A stretch of 64,000 bases of DNA from JAUILH01 sp964230215 (GCA_964230215.1 CAXRGQ010000006.1:124001-188000); one strand, 5' to 3'. Positions 17,974 through 26,554 are shown, numbered from the stretch's first letter. Notes: a model not told the origin generated them from the letters alone. Numbers and translations: made by a program.

Positions 17974-18679
17974 TTTTAATAGTTTTAAAGTTTGACAGTG
18001 ATTCAAATAGTGTTTCGAAGGAATCCAAAGCAAAGTACTCACTTTGTGGTTCAGTTGTAATAAATTCTTTATTGATGATTTCTTTAATGGAGTAATCATG
18101 GACGATCATCTTATCTGATAAACTACTGTTAGTTTCTCCGAAAGAGGATAAGATTCCAGCGCCGTATACTCGTTTGCCCACATCATTTTGCATCAAACCA
18201 AACTCGATAGTAAACCAGTATAATCGTTGCAATTCAATAATGGTCTGAGCATTCCCTATTGATTGAGCGCCCACCTCACCAAAGGCATGCATAAACTTTG
18301 AGTAGGTTGGATTCGCGAGCAACGGGATATGTCCGAATATGTCGTGGAACATATCAGGTTCTTCAAGATAATCCAGCTCGCTCCGTGAACGCAACCATGT
18401 GCTTGAGCAAAACTTCTGCTGAGCTAGCAAAATAAAAAACTCTTCAACGGGAATTAATCCTGGGACAACCTCAATCGACCATCCTGTGGAAGATGTAAAC
18501 CATTCATTTATCTCATTAAAATTGGGGACATTGTTGGGGTGCAGAACATCCTTCATTTCCCTGAGGCATGTAAGGTAATCTTCACATGCTTTATCTTGCA
18601 GATTATTCATCTGACGCTCAAATAATGTAGACCATACCTTTCGATCTTCTTCTGTGTACTTGTTAAATTCTTGTTTCAT
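17960..18679 (-). CDS. phhA: Phenylalanine 4-monooxygenase (pterin-dependent)
   Basis: 239 residues, the size of bacterial single-domain aromatic amino acid hydroxylases. Iron ligands are visible: His112 and His117 in PDMFHDIFGHIPL and the glutamate in YWFTIEFGL (about 159). The VPGLIPVEEFF block near 72 is typical. It converts phenylalanine to tyrosine with O2 and tetrahydropterin in the cytoplasm. The dehydratase partner overlaps its 3' end. The start at 18679 lies only about 9 bp after an intrinsic terminator, itself preceded by a 19-codon leader with three consecutive Tyr codons, so expression appears to be attenuated by tyrosine, the reaction product. Confidence 0.93.
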   Translation of the reverse strand: MKQEFNKYTEEDRKVWSTLFERQMNNLQDKACEDYLTCLREMKDVLHPNNVPNFNEINEWFTSSTGWSIEVVPGLIPVEEFFILLAQQKFCSSTWLRSRSELDYLEEPDMFHDIFGHIPLLANPTYSKFMHAFGEVGAQSIGNAQTIIELQRLYWFTIEFGLMQNDVGKRVYGAGILSSFGETNSSLSDKMIVHDYSIKEIINKEFITTEPQSEYFALDSFETLFESLSNFKTIKNELV

Positions 18680-18687
18680 TTTAGTGC

Positions 18688-18720
18688 AAAAAAAAAGCCG
18701 CCCGATAAATCGGACGGCTT
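18688..18720 (-). terminator. Attenuator terminator upstream of phhA
   Basis: Minus-strand hairpin AAGCCGTCCGA-TTTA-TCGGGCGGCTT (11 pairs, one G-T) followed by a run of T. It lies between the leader peptide gene and phhA. The strand of TCGGAC in the leader ORF (18753-18758) can pair with GTCCGA in its 5' arm, an antiterminator alternative. Confidence 0.88.
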
Positions 18721-18743
18721 AAAATTATTAGTGTACGTGTATA

Positions 18744-18803
18744 CTACGCCCAGTCCGACTCAGTCAGATGTGCATAATAATACATGTGTTGTTTCATATT
18801 CAT
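18744..18803 (-). CDS. Leader peptide of the phhAB attenuator (MNMKQHMYYYAHLTESDWA)
   Basis: A 19-codon reading frame (17 codons if begun at the second ATG, 18797) with three consecutive TAT tyrosine codons at 18774-18782. A promoter lies immediately upstream, and the intrinsic terminator just before phhA lies 23 nt downstream. A ribosome stalled at the Tyr codons would leave TCGGAC (codons Ser-Asp, 18753-18758) free to pair with the terminator's 5' arm. A ribosome reaching the stop would cover it. This is the classical logic of amino acid biosynthetic leaders, here matched to the enzyme that makes tyrosine. Too short for routine gene callers. Confidence 0.8.
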   Translation of the reverse strand: MNMKQHMYYYAHLTESDWA

Positions 18804-18807
18804 GATA

Positions 18808-18840
18808 CAAATATAAGTGCATTAATTTTAATTCTACAAA
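18808..18840 (-). promoter_or_regulatory. Bacteroidota-type promoter of the phhA leader
   Basis: Minus strand: TTTG at 18840-18837, 21 nt spacer, then TATATTTG at 18815-18808, matching the TTG-N17-23-TAnnTTTG consensus. The predicted start falls at or next to the leader ATG, so the leader may be translated with almost no 5' UTR. Confidence 0.75.
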
Positions 18841-18845
18841 CTTAG

Positions 18846-19886
18846 TTACATCAGGATGCCTCTTTTAGCTTTAATCGAAGGTGGTAATTCGGTTTCACCT
18901 AACATTTCGCGAAGATCAATTTCAATGGTGCGTGACAAAGACAGCATTGGAATATCATTAGCCATTCCCTGAAATGGGTTTTCGGAGTAATCTCCTATGA
19001 CTTCCATCATAATATAAACCCAGCCAATAAGACCTGTTAACAAAATTGATATGTAAAATGCACTTTCACCCATTATATGCAAGGCAGGAATCATCGCGAA
19101 TGGTAGAAGCATAATAAATATTCCTACAAAGACCCTGCTCATAGTAGCAAATTGGCGTGGAAATGGAAAGTTTTTTATGCGCTCACATTTACCTTGATGA
19201 TCGTATAGGTCATATAAAACCTTAGACAAATGCATATGCTCAAACTCACTTATTAAATCTCTATTTCTAAGCCTTTCCAAGTCTTTAGCTTGCTCATTTA
19301 CCAGCTGAGTAGCAGGATTTGCGTAATTAAAAACCTTCTTGTACTCAGCATCTGGAAGTAAGTTTTTAATGTTGTTCTCAATTTCTTTTTCTTCAATTTC
19401 AATTAGACCAATTCCAAAATTTGCCTGATAATACTTTGCTAGACTTTTTGTTTGACCTTTTTGACTAACATGTTCCCACTCGGTTGGTTTAAGCAATTGT
19501 TTTCTCAATGTATACAGCCACGCTATATGTCTATATGTTAGCAGCTGTTTGATTTTGGTAAGTTCTTCAGCACTAAGCGTTTCATTGGATGATTTAGTAT
19601 TAATAAATGTATTAACAAACGTACCCCATGCCCTAGAAGAGTTCACAATGGCGCCCCAAATTTTGCGTGCTTCCCACATTCTATCATAGGCCTGATTATT
19701 TTTAAAACCTACATAAAATGCAACCGCAGTACCTATTACAGATACTGGTAACCATGGTAGCTCAAGTTTTAGAATGCCATGATAATATAAAGCCCCAATG
19801 GTGGCAGAAACTGCCGTATACCATACCAAATGAAACCATGACCATTTTACAACAGTCACAAAATTTACCCCGCGAATAATTATCAT
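18846..19886 (-). CDS. Bestrophin family (UPF0187) membrane protein
   Basis: 346 residues. The N-terminus MIIIRGVNFVTVVKW, two early membrane helices, and the GFKNNQAYDRMWEARKIWGAIVNSSR block (about residues 60-85) are signatures of bestrophin-family channels. Two more helices lie near 245-290, followed by ENPFQGMANDIPM, matching the cytoplasmic-belt calcium-clasp region. Known bacterial members form pentameric ion channels, and some are cation selective. It sits alone, ending 5 bp before the phhA leader promoter. Confidence 0.85.
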   Translation of the reverse strand: MIIIRGVNFVTVVKWSWFHLVWYTAVSATIGALYYHGILKLELPWLPVSVIGTAVAFYVGFKNNQAYDRMWEARKIWGAIVNSSRAWGTFVNTFINTKSSNETLSAEELTKIKQLLTYRHIAWLYTLRKQLLKPTEWEHVSQKGQTKSLAKYYQANFGIGLIEIEEKEIENNIKNLLPDAEYKKVFNYANPATQLVNEQAKDLERLRNRDLISEFEHMHLSKVLYDLYDHQGKCERIKNFPFPRQFATMSRVFVGIFIMLLPFAMIPALHIMGESAFYISILLTGLIGWVYIMMEVIGDYSENPFQGMANDIPMLSLSRTIEIDLREMLGETELPPSIKAKRGILM

Positions 19887-19925
19887 CTTCTATGTTTTGC
19901 CATGAAGATATAAAATATGGAAGAT

Positions 19926-20993
19926 TTAGTTTTTAGCTTGTAAAATCCCCTCGTCTATAAGCACTTGAAAGCTATCTTTGAGTGTTTCTTCTTGAGGTCT
20001 GAATTGTATACCAAGCTCTTTTTTGATCTTACTATTATTTGCCTTCCATTCATGCCCAACATTTCGCGAAATCATTTTACGTGTCATCGCTTTGTTGAGC
20101 ATAGGCCCAACAAGCCATACAATCCATTTCGGAATTGCTTTATTAGGCACAGGATATTTATCGCCAAATGATTTGTGGAGGGTTTGACCTATTTCTAAAA
20201 AGCTAGAATTGTTAGCGCTTGTAATATAGCGTCCTTTAGCATTCGGATTAAAGGCAGCTTGGAAATGTGCTTCAGCCACATCTCTAACATCTACTGTGCC
20301 AATGCCCATTCGTGGTGCACCAGATTTAAATGTGCCATCTCCCATTTGTTTCATTATGGCAAAACTCTCTGAGGTAGTCGCGCCTGGGTTTAAGAAAGGT
20401 CCCAATACAAAACTAGGGTTGATAGTCACCAACTCCCACTGCGACTGTTGTTCGAATATTTTCCAAGCCTCACGCTCGGCAAGTGTTTTAGAATAAGAGT
20501 AAGGTTGATAATCTATGGATGAAGTGGTATTCCATATTTCTTCTGTTATTTCACCATTAGGATAATCTCTACACTCAATTGCGTCTGAATAAATGGCAGC
20601 GCAACTACTAGTTAAAACAACTTTCTTGACACTTGGTGTTTGATTTGCTTGATTCAGCACGTTTCTCGTACCTTGCAGTGCCGGTTCGATCAATTGCTTC
20701 TGCGGATCTTTAACATCTAGGCTAAATGGTGATGCCGTATGGAAAACCACTTCACAATCCTTCATTGCTTCTGCATAAGACCCTTCCTGAAGTAGATCTG
20801 ATGCAAAATACTTAATCGAGCCAGCTGATTTTTCAGCTATTTCATCAAGGTGTTTAGTTTTTTCTTTCTTATCAGGATTTCTTACCGCTGCGTGAACAGT
20901 AAAACCTTCTTCTAATAGTTTTTTTACAAGCCATCCAGCAACGTACCCCGTTGCTCCTGTTACAAGTACTGGTTTTGATTTGTCTACGTTCAT
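19926..20993 (-). CDS. NAD-dependent epimerase/dehydratase-type oxidoreductase (extended SDR, dihydroflavonol-reductase-like)
   Basis: 355 residues. N-terminal Rossmann motif VTGATGYVAG (about 12-21), downstream NPDKK nucleotide-specificity loop, a central FHTASPF, and the catalytic YSYSK (Tyr-x-x-x-Lys) preceded by a serine in SSCAA. The family reduces or epimerises ketones and sugars. The substrate is not predictable; the eukaryotic flavonoid name is only a homology label. Monocistronic on the minus strand. Confidence 0.8.
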   Translation of the reverse strand: MNVDKSKPVLVTGATGYVAGWLVKKLLEEGFTVHAAVRNPDKKEKTKHLDEIAEKSAGSIKYFASDLLQEGSYAEAMKDCEVVFHTASPFSLDVKDPQKQLIEPALQGTRNVLNQANQTPSVKKVVLTSSCAAIYSDAIECRDYPNGEITEEIWNTTSSIDYQPYSYSKTLAEREAWKIFEQQSQWELVTINPSFVLGPFLNPGATTSESFAIMKQMGDGTFKSGAPRMGIGTVDVRDVAEAHFQAAFNPNAKGRYITSANNSSFLEIGQTLHKSFGDKYPVPNKAIPKWIVWLVGPMLNKAMTRKMISRNVGHEWKANNSKIKKELGIQFRPQEETLKDSFQVLIDEGILQAKN

Positions 20994-21157
20994 TTTCTTT
21001 AGTTATTGGTGCACTTAGATTAAGTGTATATACAATACAGACGAGCAGGAAGAAGGAATATTTTAAACTAAAGCGATTTTCTCCTATATAGAGTATTGAA
21101 GTTGTATCGATAGTAACATTTCCCTGTTGTAATTCGCCTAAATAACCTTGATATAAC

Positions 21158-21189
21158 AAAAAAGGCTGAACGCATAGTTCAGCCTTCTC
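21158..21189. terminator. Intrinsic terminator after chalcone-isomerase-like gene
   Basis: Perfect hairpin AAGGCTGAAC-GCATA-GTTCAGCCTT, with an A run on one side that reads as a T run on the minus strand. It lies 20 bp past the stop at 21209. Confidence 0.8.
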
Positions 21190-21208
21190 CGAATCATGTG
21201 TAGGAATC

Positions 21209-21799
21209 TTATACTTGACCTAACATTCCTTTCTTTAGTTTCTTAGACGCAGGTTTATCTCCCAGCCAAATGCTAAACAAAGCTTTTTTAAATTCTAAGC
21301 CCTCAACCAATCCTTTATAGGTTCCATTTATTGTTACAGCAACACCTTTACCCGGAACATAGATTAAGTTAATTTCATCTCCTTCCTTAAACTCATCTTT
21401 AAAACAGTCTTTAAACTTATCAATTTCAGATTGACTTGCTTTTCCTGTAGTTGAATTTGCAAAGCCTTCCTTAACGCTATCATTAAACTTGTCACGTGTT
21501 ACTTTATCAGATATAATAACAATCTTTATAGCTTGCGTTTTATTAGAGCTCATTATTGCAGAGGCATCCATAGAAGGTCTGTCTAAATAAAGAGCAGCTA
21601 CATACAAATCAAGCGTATATTTTTCACGAAGACCAGCACCATTGAATTGCAGGTTGGTACCCTTTACAGCCATTTTTGAGTCGAATGTCACACCTGCTAC
21701 GGTTCTTCCTTTTTGTGCATCTGCATCAGACGTATATGCAAGTCCTAAAAAGGCAATTAGTAAGAATGATCTTGAAAATAGTTTACTTATATTTTTCAT
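21209..21799 (-). CDS. Exported chalcone-isomerase-like domain protein
   Basis: 196 residues with a signal peptide ending ASDADAQ-like. The mature part matches the bacterial chalcone-isomerase-like family: GLREKYTLDLYVAALYLDRPS followed by IKIVIISDKVTRDKFNDSVKEGF and a GDEINLIYVPGKGVAVTING strand pair. Bacterial members are not flavonoid enzymes; a fatty-acid or lipid-binding role in the periplasm is usually proposed. Monocistronic, ending at a strong terminator and divergent from the next gene. Confidence 0.8.
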   Translation of the reverse strand: MKNISKLFSRSFLLIAFLGLAYTSDADAQKGRTVAGVTFDSKMAVKGTNLQFNGAGLREKYTLDLYVAALYLDRPSMDASAIMSSNKTQAIKIVIISDKVTRDKFNDSVKEGFANSTTGKASQSEIDKFKDCFKDEFKEGDEINLIYVPGKGVAVTINGTYKGLVEGLEFKKALFSIWLGDKPASKKLKKGMLGQV

Positions 21800-21851
21800 T
21801 ACAGTGGTTGTTTTTTGTTTTGAATGGTTAAATTTAACGTAAAATTATCTT

Positions 21852-22472
21852 ATGACAGCTATATTATTCATTGTAGCAATACTCATTGGTTTAGTATTGT
21901 GTGTTAGAATCTATATTAAAGCCAATAAATCTGGCAATGATGTTTCCAAAAGCCATGCCATTCTATCTGGTGCCATGATACTTGGTATGGGAGGTATGAT
22001 GGCTACTTATTTTATGTTTAAAGGGAATGGATGGTCTGAAGATAACAAAGTTCAATTTTACCAGTATAGCGCAATCCTAATTACCATTGCGTTTGTCATT
22101 TTTGGCTTAAGACTTTTATTAAGTGGAAGAAAACAGAAGAGCATTTTAACCCAAATAATAGGTGCTGGATGGATTATAGGAGTATTGTTTCTCGGATACA
22201 AGAGTTACGTTTTAGGTGGTAAGCTAAATGACGGATGGTCGCCCGAGAAACGCGCAAAAGTGACAGCAAAGTGCGATCCGAGTGAGCAAAATTGTGAGTG
22301 CTTTTTGCAGAAGACCATGGAGTATTTTGAATCAGTCGAGGATTATAACGAAACAATGTCGGATGAGTCTAAAAACGGTGATAAGATAGACACTTACTAC
22401 GCGATTATAGATACCGCATGCGCATGTGGCTCTATTGATGAAGACATAGAAGAGGTTGATTTACCATTTTAA
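21852..22472 (+). CDS. Hypothetical membrane protein with cysteine-rich C-terminal domain
   Basis: 206 residues. Four hydrophobic segments in the first 125 residues (TAILFIVAILIGLVLCVRIY, the GAMILGMGGMMATYFM region, YSAILITIAFVIFGLRLLL, IIGAGWIIGVLFLGY). The soluble tail has CDPSEQNCECFLQ and, later, a CACGS motif, suggesting a disulfide-bonded or metal-binding periplasmic domain. No family recognised. It is transcribed away from the chalcone-isomerase-like gene. Confidence 0.65.
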   Translation: MTAILFIVAILIGLVLCVRIYIKANKSGNDVSKSHAILSGAMILGMGGMMATYFMFKGNGWSEDNKVQFYQYSAILITIAFVIFGLRLLLSGRKQKSILTQIIGAGWIIGVLFLGYKSYVLGGKLNDGWSPEKRAKVTAKCDPSEQNCECFLQKTMEYFESVEDYNETMSDESKNGDKIDTYYAIIDTACACGSIDEDIEEVDLPF

Positions 22473-22547
22473 GTTAATTATTGGAGCCTGAAAATCAAGC
22501 AGTAGAGAAAAAAGAACAAAAAACTTTGAATTATTTTTACTTAGTGC

Positions 22548-22577
22548 TTGTCGGTTTCAGAATTTGATTTATTTTTG
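22548..22577 (+). promoter_or_regulatory. Predicted promoter of tRNA-Asp
   Basis: TTG at 22548-22550, 19 nt spacer, TATTTTTG at 22570-22577, fitting the Bacteroidota consensus. About 75 bp upstream of the mature tRNA. Confidence 0.5.
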
Positions 22578-22651
22578 CAGTCGCTGAAATTAAAAACAGT
22601 ATCCACAAGACTGACTGATGTCAGTGTCCGACTTGTTCGGATTGGAATATT

Positions 22652-22725
22652 GGTCTGGTAGTTCAGTTGGTTAGAATACCTGCCTGTCACGCAGGGGGTC
22701 GCGGGTTCGAGTCCCGTCCAGACCG
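22652..22725 (+). tRNA. tRNA-Asp (anticodon GTC)
   Basis: 74-nt cloverleaf: acceptor GGTCTGG/CCAGACC, anticodon stem CCTGC/GCAGG around CTGTCAC (anticodon GTC), T-arm GCGGG-TTCGAGT-CCCGT, discriminator G, CCA not encoded. Its 3' end is the integration site of the element to the right. Confidence 0.95.
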
Positions 22726-22727
22726 CT
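22711..22727 (+). other. Attachment site (tRNA-proximal copy)
   Basis: The 3' end of tRNA-Asp, GTCCCGTCCAGACCGCT, recurs with two mismatches at 51546-51562. The integrase gene starts about 250 bp inside. Confidence 0.6.
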
Positions 22728-22751
22728 GAGGGGAAACCCAAAATGCATCAA

Positions 22752-22790
22752 AACCGCTTAAATCTCAGTATTTAAGCGGTTTTTTGTTTT
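22752..22790 (+). terminator. Terminator downstream of tRNA-Asp
   Basis: Hairpin AAACCGCTTAAAT-CTCAGT-ATTTAAGCGGTTT followed by TTTG and further T-rich sequence. Confidence 0.8.
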
Positions 22791-22829
22791 TAGCATATCA
22801 CATTAAATTCAAGAAATCACACCCAAGTT

Positions 22830-22973
22830 GGTACCAAATTCGGTAACAGTCCAATTATTTTGGTCAACTGTTACCGATTAACTCACAAAGCCTTTATTGA
22901 CAAGGGTTTTGGATGATCGAATTTGTTGCTTTTTAATAGAATTTGACACTGAAGACGAATGAAATCGGTAACA
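22830..22973. repeat. Integrase-side repeats (TCGGTAACA motifs)
   Basis: GGTACCAAATTCGGTAACAG at 22830-22849, an inverted CTGTTACCGA at 22868-22877 and a third AATCGGTAACA at 22963-22973. The 20-bp form recurs with one mismatch at 51469-51488 near the other end of the element. These are candidate arm-type integrase or excisionase binding sites. Confidence 0.55.
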
Positions 22974-22977
22974 CTAA

Positions 22978-24237
22978 ATGTCAAACAATATGAAAACAAC
23001 ACAAACCTTCAACGTACTGTTCTGGATTTACAAATCCAGAACCAAGGTAAATGGCCAGGCTCCTATTTATTGTCGAATTACAGTAAACGGAAAACGCACT
23101 CAATTTTCTGTGAACCGGGATATTGAACCAGACAGATGGATCACTGCAGCAGGGATGGCCAAAGGAAATTCAGAAGAAGCCCGTACTCTAAACGCCTATC
23201 TCGATATGGTAAAAGGAGAAATCCACAAACACTATAACCGATTACTGGCCAGTGACCAATATATCTCTGCAGATACGGTAAAGAACAGTTACTTGGGATT
23301 GGGAGAAGAACAAAAAAGTCTGATAGAAACATTCCAGTTTCACAACGACAAGATGAAAGAACTCATTGGAGTTGATGTGGTAAAAGCTACACACACCAAG
23401 TTTGAAACAGTACTCAAAAAGTTGAAGCTCTATCTCAAAAAACACTACAAGCGTTCGGATATGCAACTGCAGGAACTAGATCACAAATTCATTGTGGATT
23501 TTGAGTACTTCTTAAAAGTTGATCAAGAAATTGGCCACAATACAGTAATGAAATACATCCGGAATTTGAAGAAGGTCATGAACATGGCTGTTATGAACGA
23601 CTGGTTGATTAAGAATCCATTCAACAACTTCAAGTGCTCCACCAAAAAAGTTACGCGTGAGATCCTCACAGAAAAAGAACTCCAATTACTTCATGATAAA
23701 GAATTCTCCATTCAGCGCCTGGAAGAAGTTCGCGACATTTTCCTGCTTTGTTGTTATACAGGGTATGCCTTTGTTGATGTTGAAAAGTTGAAACCCTCAG
23801 ATGTTGCTCTGGGAATAGATGGAGGTAAATGGATCTTCACCAACAGGAAAAAGACAGGTACTACATCTAATGTTCCTCTTCTGCCTCCGGCACAAGAGAT
23901 CATTGACAAGTATACAGAGCATCCCTATTGCATTGCAAAAGGTAAACTACTCCCTGTTAAAAGCAATCAAAAGATGAATGCTTACCTGAAGGAAATAGCT
24001 GATCTCTGTGGTATCACAAAAAAGCTCACCATGCACATTGCCCGTCATACGTTCGCAACTACGGTTACGCTTTCCAATGGTGTTCCTATTGAAACGGTTT
24101 CTCGTTTATTAGGACATACTAAGTTAGCTACTACACAAATTTACGCTCAGGTTCTGGAGCATAAAGTGAGCAGTGACATGAGTATTTTGAGAGAAAAGTT
24201 TAACAAGGAACAAAAAGAAACAAAAATTGCAAATTAG
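22978..24237 (+). CDS. Tyrosine recombinase / integrase of the tRNA-Asp element
   Basis: 419 residues: N-terminal arm-binding region (FWIYKSRTKVNGQAPIYCRI...), core-binding SAM-like domain at about 110-215, catalytic domain after residue 215. Catalytic residues visible: HIARHTFAT (His-x-x-Arg), LGHTKLATTQIYAQV (His/Trp position and nucleophilic Tyr). The first catalytic arginine, normally in a TGLR-type motif, reads TGYAFVDV here, as in some Bacteroidota recombinases such as IntDOT, which also lacks Arg I. The gene begins just inside the tRNA att site, the usual place for an element-encoded integrase. Start could also be the ATG at 22990. Confidence 0.9.
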   Translation: MSNNMKTTQTFNVLFWIYKSRTKVNGQAPIYCRITVNGKRTQFSVNRDIEPDRWITAAGMAKGNSEEARTLNAYLDMVKGEIHKHYNRLLASDQYISADTVKNSYLGLGEEQKSLIETFQFHNDKMKELIGVDVVKATHTKFETVLKKLKLYLKKHYKRSDMQLQELDHKFIVDFEYFLKVDQEIGHNTVMKYIRNLKKVMNMAVMNDWLIKNPFNNFKCSTKKVTREILTEKELQLLHDKEFSIQRLEEVRDIFLLCCYTGYAFVDVEKLKPSDVALGIDGGKWIFTNRKKTGTTSNVPLLPPAQEIIDKYTEHPYCIAKGKLLPVKSNQKMNAYLKEIADLCGITKKLTMHIARHTFATTVTLSNGVPIETVSRLLGHTKLATTQIYAQVLEHKVSSDMSILREKFNKEQKETKIAN

Positions 24238-24938
24238 GGATTGTAATAGCTCTTTTTGCCAATAAACTCTTTGCCACTTTTTAAAACGAAAGTTGTTTCA
24301 GATGTATCATTCCTGAATGAAGAAACAAATTGCTTGTTAAGGACTACAGATCTAGAAATTCGTATAAAGTTATCTGGCAACAAATGATGCACCTCTTTTA
24401 GAAGAATTCTAATTAACCTCATTGTGCCTTCAACCGTGTGTATTTCGCAGTAATAACCGTCTGCTTTTATCCATTCAATTTGATCATTTTCAAATAAATG
24501 TGACGTTTTACCTTCTGGTATACAAATTTTATTTGGAAAATGTAAAGACTCCAAAATTGCATACATTTCCTTGGTAGGTGGATTTCTATGCTTTAAAGAA
24601 CGTTCTACAGCTTGGAATAACCTCTCTTCAGAATAAGGTTTAAGGACATAGTCTAGTGCAAAAACTTCAAAAGCCTTGACAGCAAAATGATTATATGCGG
24701 TAATGAAAATAATAGTTCCCTTATATTCCTCTTTAATTTCGCTCAAAACCTCAAATGAGGTCATGTCCTTTAGTTGAATATCCATCAGAAGTATATCGGA
24801 ATCCGTGGAATCAATTAATTTAATAGCTTCACATCCAGATGAAGCACTTCCTATCAAATCTAAATCTGAATGATCATTAACAAAACTCTCAAGTCTTCTT
24901 CGAGCCGCTCCTTCATCCTCAATAATTAATGCTTTCAT
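24234..24938 (-). CDS. LytTR-family response regulator
   Basis: 234 residues. Receiver domain (about 1-115) with acidic pocket DEGAA, the phosphoacceptor Asp in ILLMDIQL, FITAYN and the lysine in DYVLKPYSEE. It is followed by a LytTR DNA-binding domain (KICIPEGKTSHLFENDQIEWI ... NFIRISRSVVLNKQFV). Overlaps by 4 bp the upstream histidine kinase gene, its cognate partner. The last bases overlap the integrase stop tail-to-tail. Likely target is the divergent operon starting at 26135. Confidence 0.9.
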   Translation of the reverse strand: MKALIIEDEGAARRRLESFVNDHSDLDLIGSASSGCEAIKLIDSTDSDILLMDIQLKDMTSFEVLSEIKEEYKGTIIFITAYNHFAVKAFEVFALDYVLKPYSEERLFQAVERSLKHRNPPTKEMYAILESLHFPNKICIPEGKTSHLFENDQIEWIKADGYYCEIHTVEGTMRLIRILLKEVHHLLPDNFIRISRSVVLNKQFVSSFRNDTSETTFVLKSGKEFIGKKSYYNP

Positions 24939-25984
24939 AGGTCCAAATCACTTATTTCACAAACTACAAAGTCGTCTTCTTCATATAGATTTATTGTAGA
25001 TAATTTATTATGATGACTGATTCTTTGTTGAACAATTCTTAAGCCAGTTCCAAATTCTATGTTTTGCCTCAATCGAGAACCATTATTCTTAACCCTGATT
25101 TTATTCGCACTTATTTCAATAACAATTTTTAGAGTTCGGCTAAATCCTTTAAAACCATGAATTATTGCATTTTCTAATAAAGGTTGTAATATTAAGGGTG
25201 GTATGTCTCTTTTCCCTAGATCAACGTTTTCGTCAATTTGAAAGCTAATTTCCAATTGATCCTCGTAGCGCATTTTCTCAATTGATAAATATTTTTCTAA
25301 AAACCCAAGTTCTTCTTTTATGGTAATTAAGGCTTGTAGATTGCCCTCTAAGGAGAATCTGAGAAGATCGCTCAATTCAATTATTCCCTTCTCAGCTTTT
25401 TTCGGGTCTTCATTCACAAGTGCTGTTATTCCATTAAGTGCATTAAAAAGAAAATGTGGATGCAATTTAGACTCCAAAGCCTGAAGCTTCACTTCTTTCA
25501 ATTGATTTTCGAGTTCCTTTTGTTTAATCAGAGTTTTTGCCCGTTTATTAACATACTCAACGGCAATATAGATGGCCAGCAAGAAAAAATAGTTTTTAGC
25601 AATATTGTGAAAATCGGTATAGAAGAACCTATGAACAGCATCAGGGAAGGAATCTAGCGCAAGGTTATCTGACCAGAGCGCAATTTGAAGAAAAATAAAA
25701 ACTATATAAATAGTAGTATATGTAATACCATGGATAATAAAAAGTGGTATCTGAAGGCCAATTCTTAGTTTCCTTATTCGCGAAAATAAGGGAAGAAGAA
25801 ATAAGTAAATGAGTAATATACCTATAGTCAGAGAAGTAATAGGATAATAAAATACATCATCCCAATCAAATTTGCCTGGCAAGGTATATTTCACATAAAG
25901 TAATTGGAAGAAATTTATGAACACAATAATAATCCAGCTGATTAAAGCTACAGATCCTTGATTTATGTTTTTGTTCTCTTCCAT
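24935..25984 (-). CDS. LytS/YehU-type sensor histidine kinase
   Basis: 349 residues. Four to five N-terminal membrane helices (about 10-150), a coiled linker (KELENQLKEVKLQALESKL), then the His-kinase block LHPHFLFNALNGITALV, whose first histidine after L is the phosphoacceptor, and an ATPase part with PPLILQPLLENAIIHGF and GTGLRIVQQR. Typical of the PF06580-type kinases that pair with LytTR regulators. No extracellular sensing domain is seen, so the signal is probably sensed in the membrane. Confidence 0.88.
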   Translation of the reverse strand: MEENKNINQGSVALISWIIIVFINFFQLLYVKYTLPGKFDWDDVFYYPITSLTIGILLIYLFLLPLFSRIRKLRIGLQIPLFIIHGITYTTIYIVFIFLQIALWSDNLALDSFPDAVHRFFYTDFHNIAKNYFFLLAIYIAVEYVNKRAKTLIKQKELENQLKEVKLQALESKLHPHFLFNALNGITALVNEDPKKAEKGIIELSDLLRFSLEGNLQALITIKEELGFLEKYLSIEKMRYEDQLEISFQIDENVDLGKRDIPPLILQPLLENAIIHGFKGFSRTLKIVIEISANKIRVKNNGSRLRQNIEFGTGLRIVQQRISHHNKLSTINLYEEDDFVVCEISDLDL

Positions 25985-26134
25985 TTAACAAAATTAGGCT
26001 TTCTGAATTACGAGCCGTAAAGGCTTAATTCAAAATTAATGAGTCTCACTTCAAAAAACACACACTTCATATCATTACCAATTTATTCTAATAATTTTTA
26101 ATGAAATTTCCTCTTGAACATTTGAAATCGAGAT

Positions 26135-26554
26135 ATGAAAGTTCTTAACACTTTGTTTCTGGTATTTATTGTCGTTGGTTCATATGCACAATCTAATGAT
26201 TCACTTGCTGTTGTTTCAACCACTGAAAAATATATTCAAGCATTTTATCAGAGTAATCCAGATTGGCTAGAGGAAGTTTTGCATCCAGAACTTATTAAAA
26301 GAACAACTAAGTCCTATGGGGACTCACAAGAATTCATTATAACAAATGGAAAGATTGAAATGGTTGAACTTTCAAAAATTTTTAATTCAAAAGGACAATA
26401 TAATAACCTGAGTTCTGCAGAAATAGAAGTTTTGGATATAACTGGAAATATGGCCACCGTTAAGCTATTAGCTGAAAAATGGGTCGACTATTTACATCTT
26501 GTAAAACTTAATAATGAATGGAAAATAGTCAATGTAATTTGGACAATGATATAA
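26135..26554 (+). CDS. Small secreted NTF2-like (lumazine-binding/SnoaL-type) protein
   Basis: 139 residues. Signal peptide ending GSYAQ, then a cone-shaped NTF2-like fold: VVSTTEKYIQAFYQSN, DWLEEVLHPELIKR, and late strands MATVKLLAEKWVDYLHLVKLNNEWKIVNVIW. This fits the putative lumazine-binding family common in Bacteroidota, whose ligand is unknown. First gene of the plus-strand operon divergent from the LytS/LytTR pair. Confidence 0.7.
   Translation: MKVLNTLFLVFIVVGSYAQSNDSLAVVSTTEKYIQAFYQSNPDWLEEVLHPELIKRTTKSYGDSQEFIITNGKIEMVELSKIFNSKGQYNNLSSAEIEVLDITGNMATVKLLAEKWVDYLHLVKLNNEWKIVNVIWTMI

Noticed and set aside
22541..22741. 66-residue minus-strand ORF over tRNA-Asp
   Set aside because: It is the antisense of the tRNA and its promoter.
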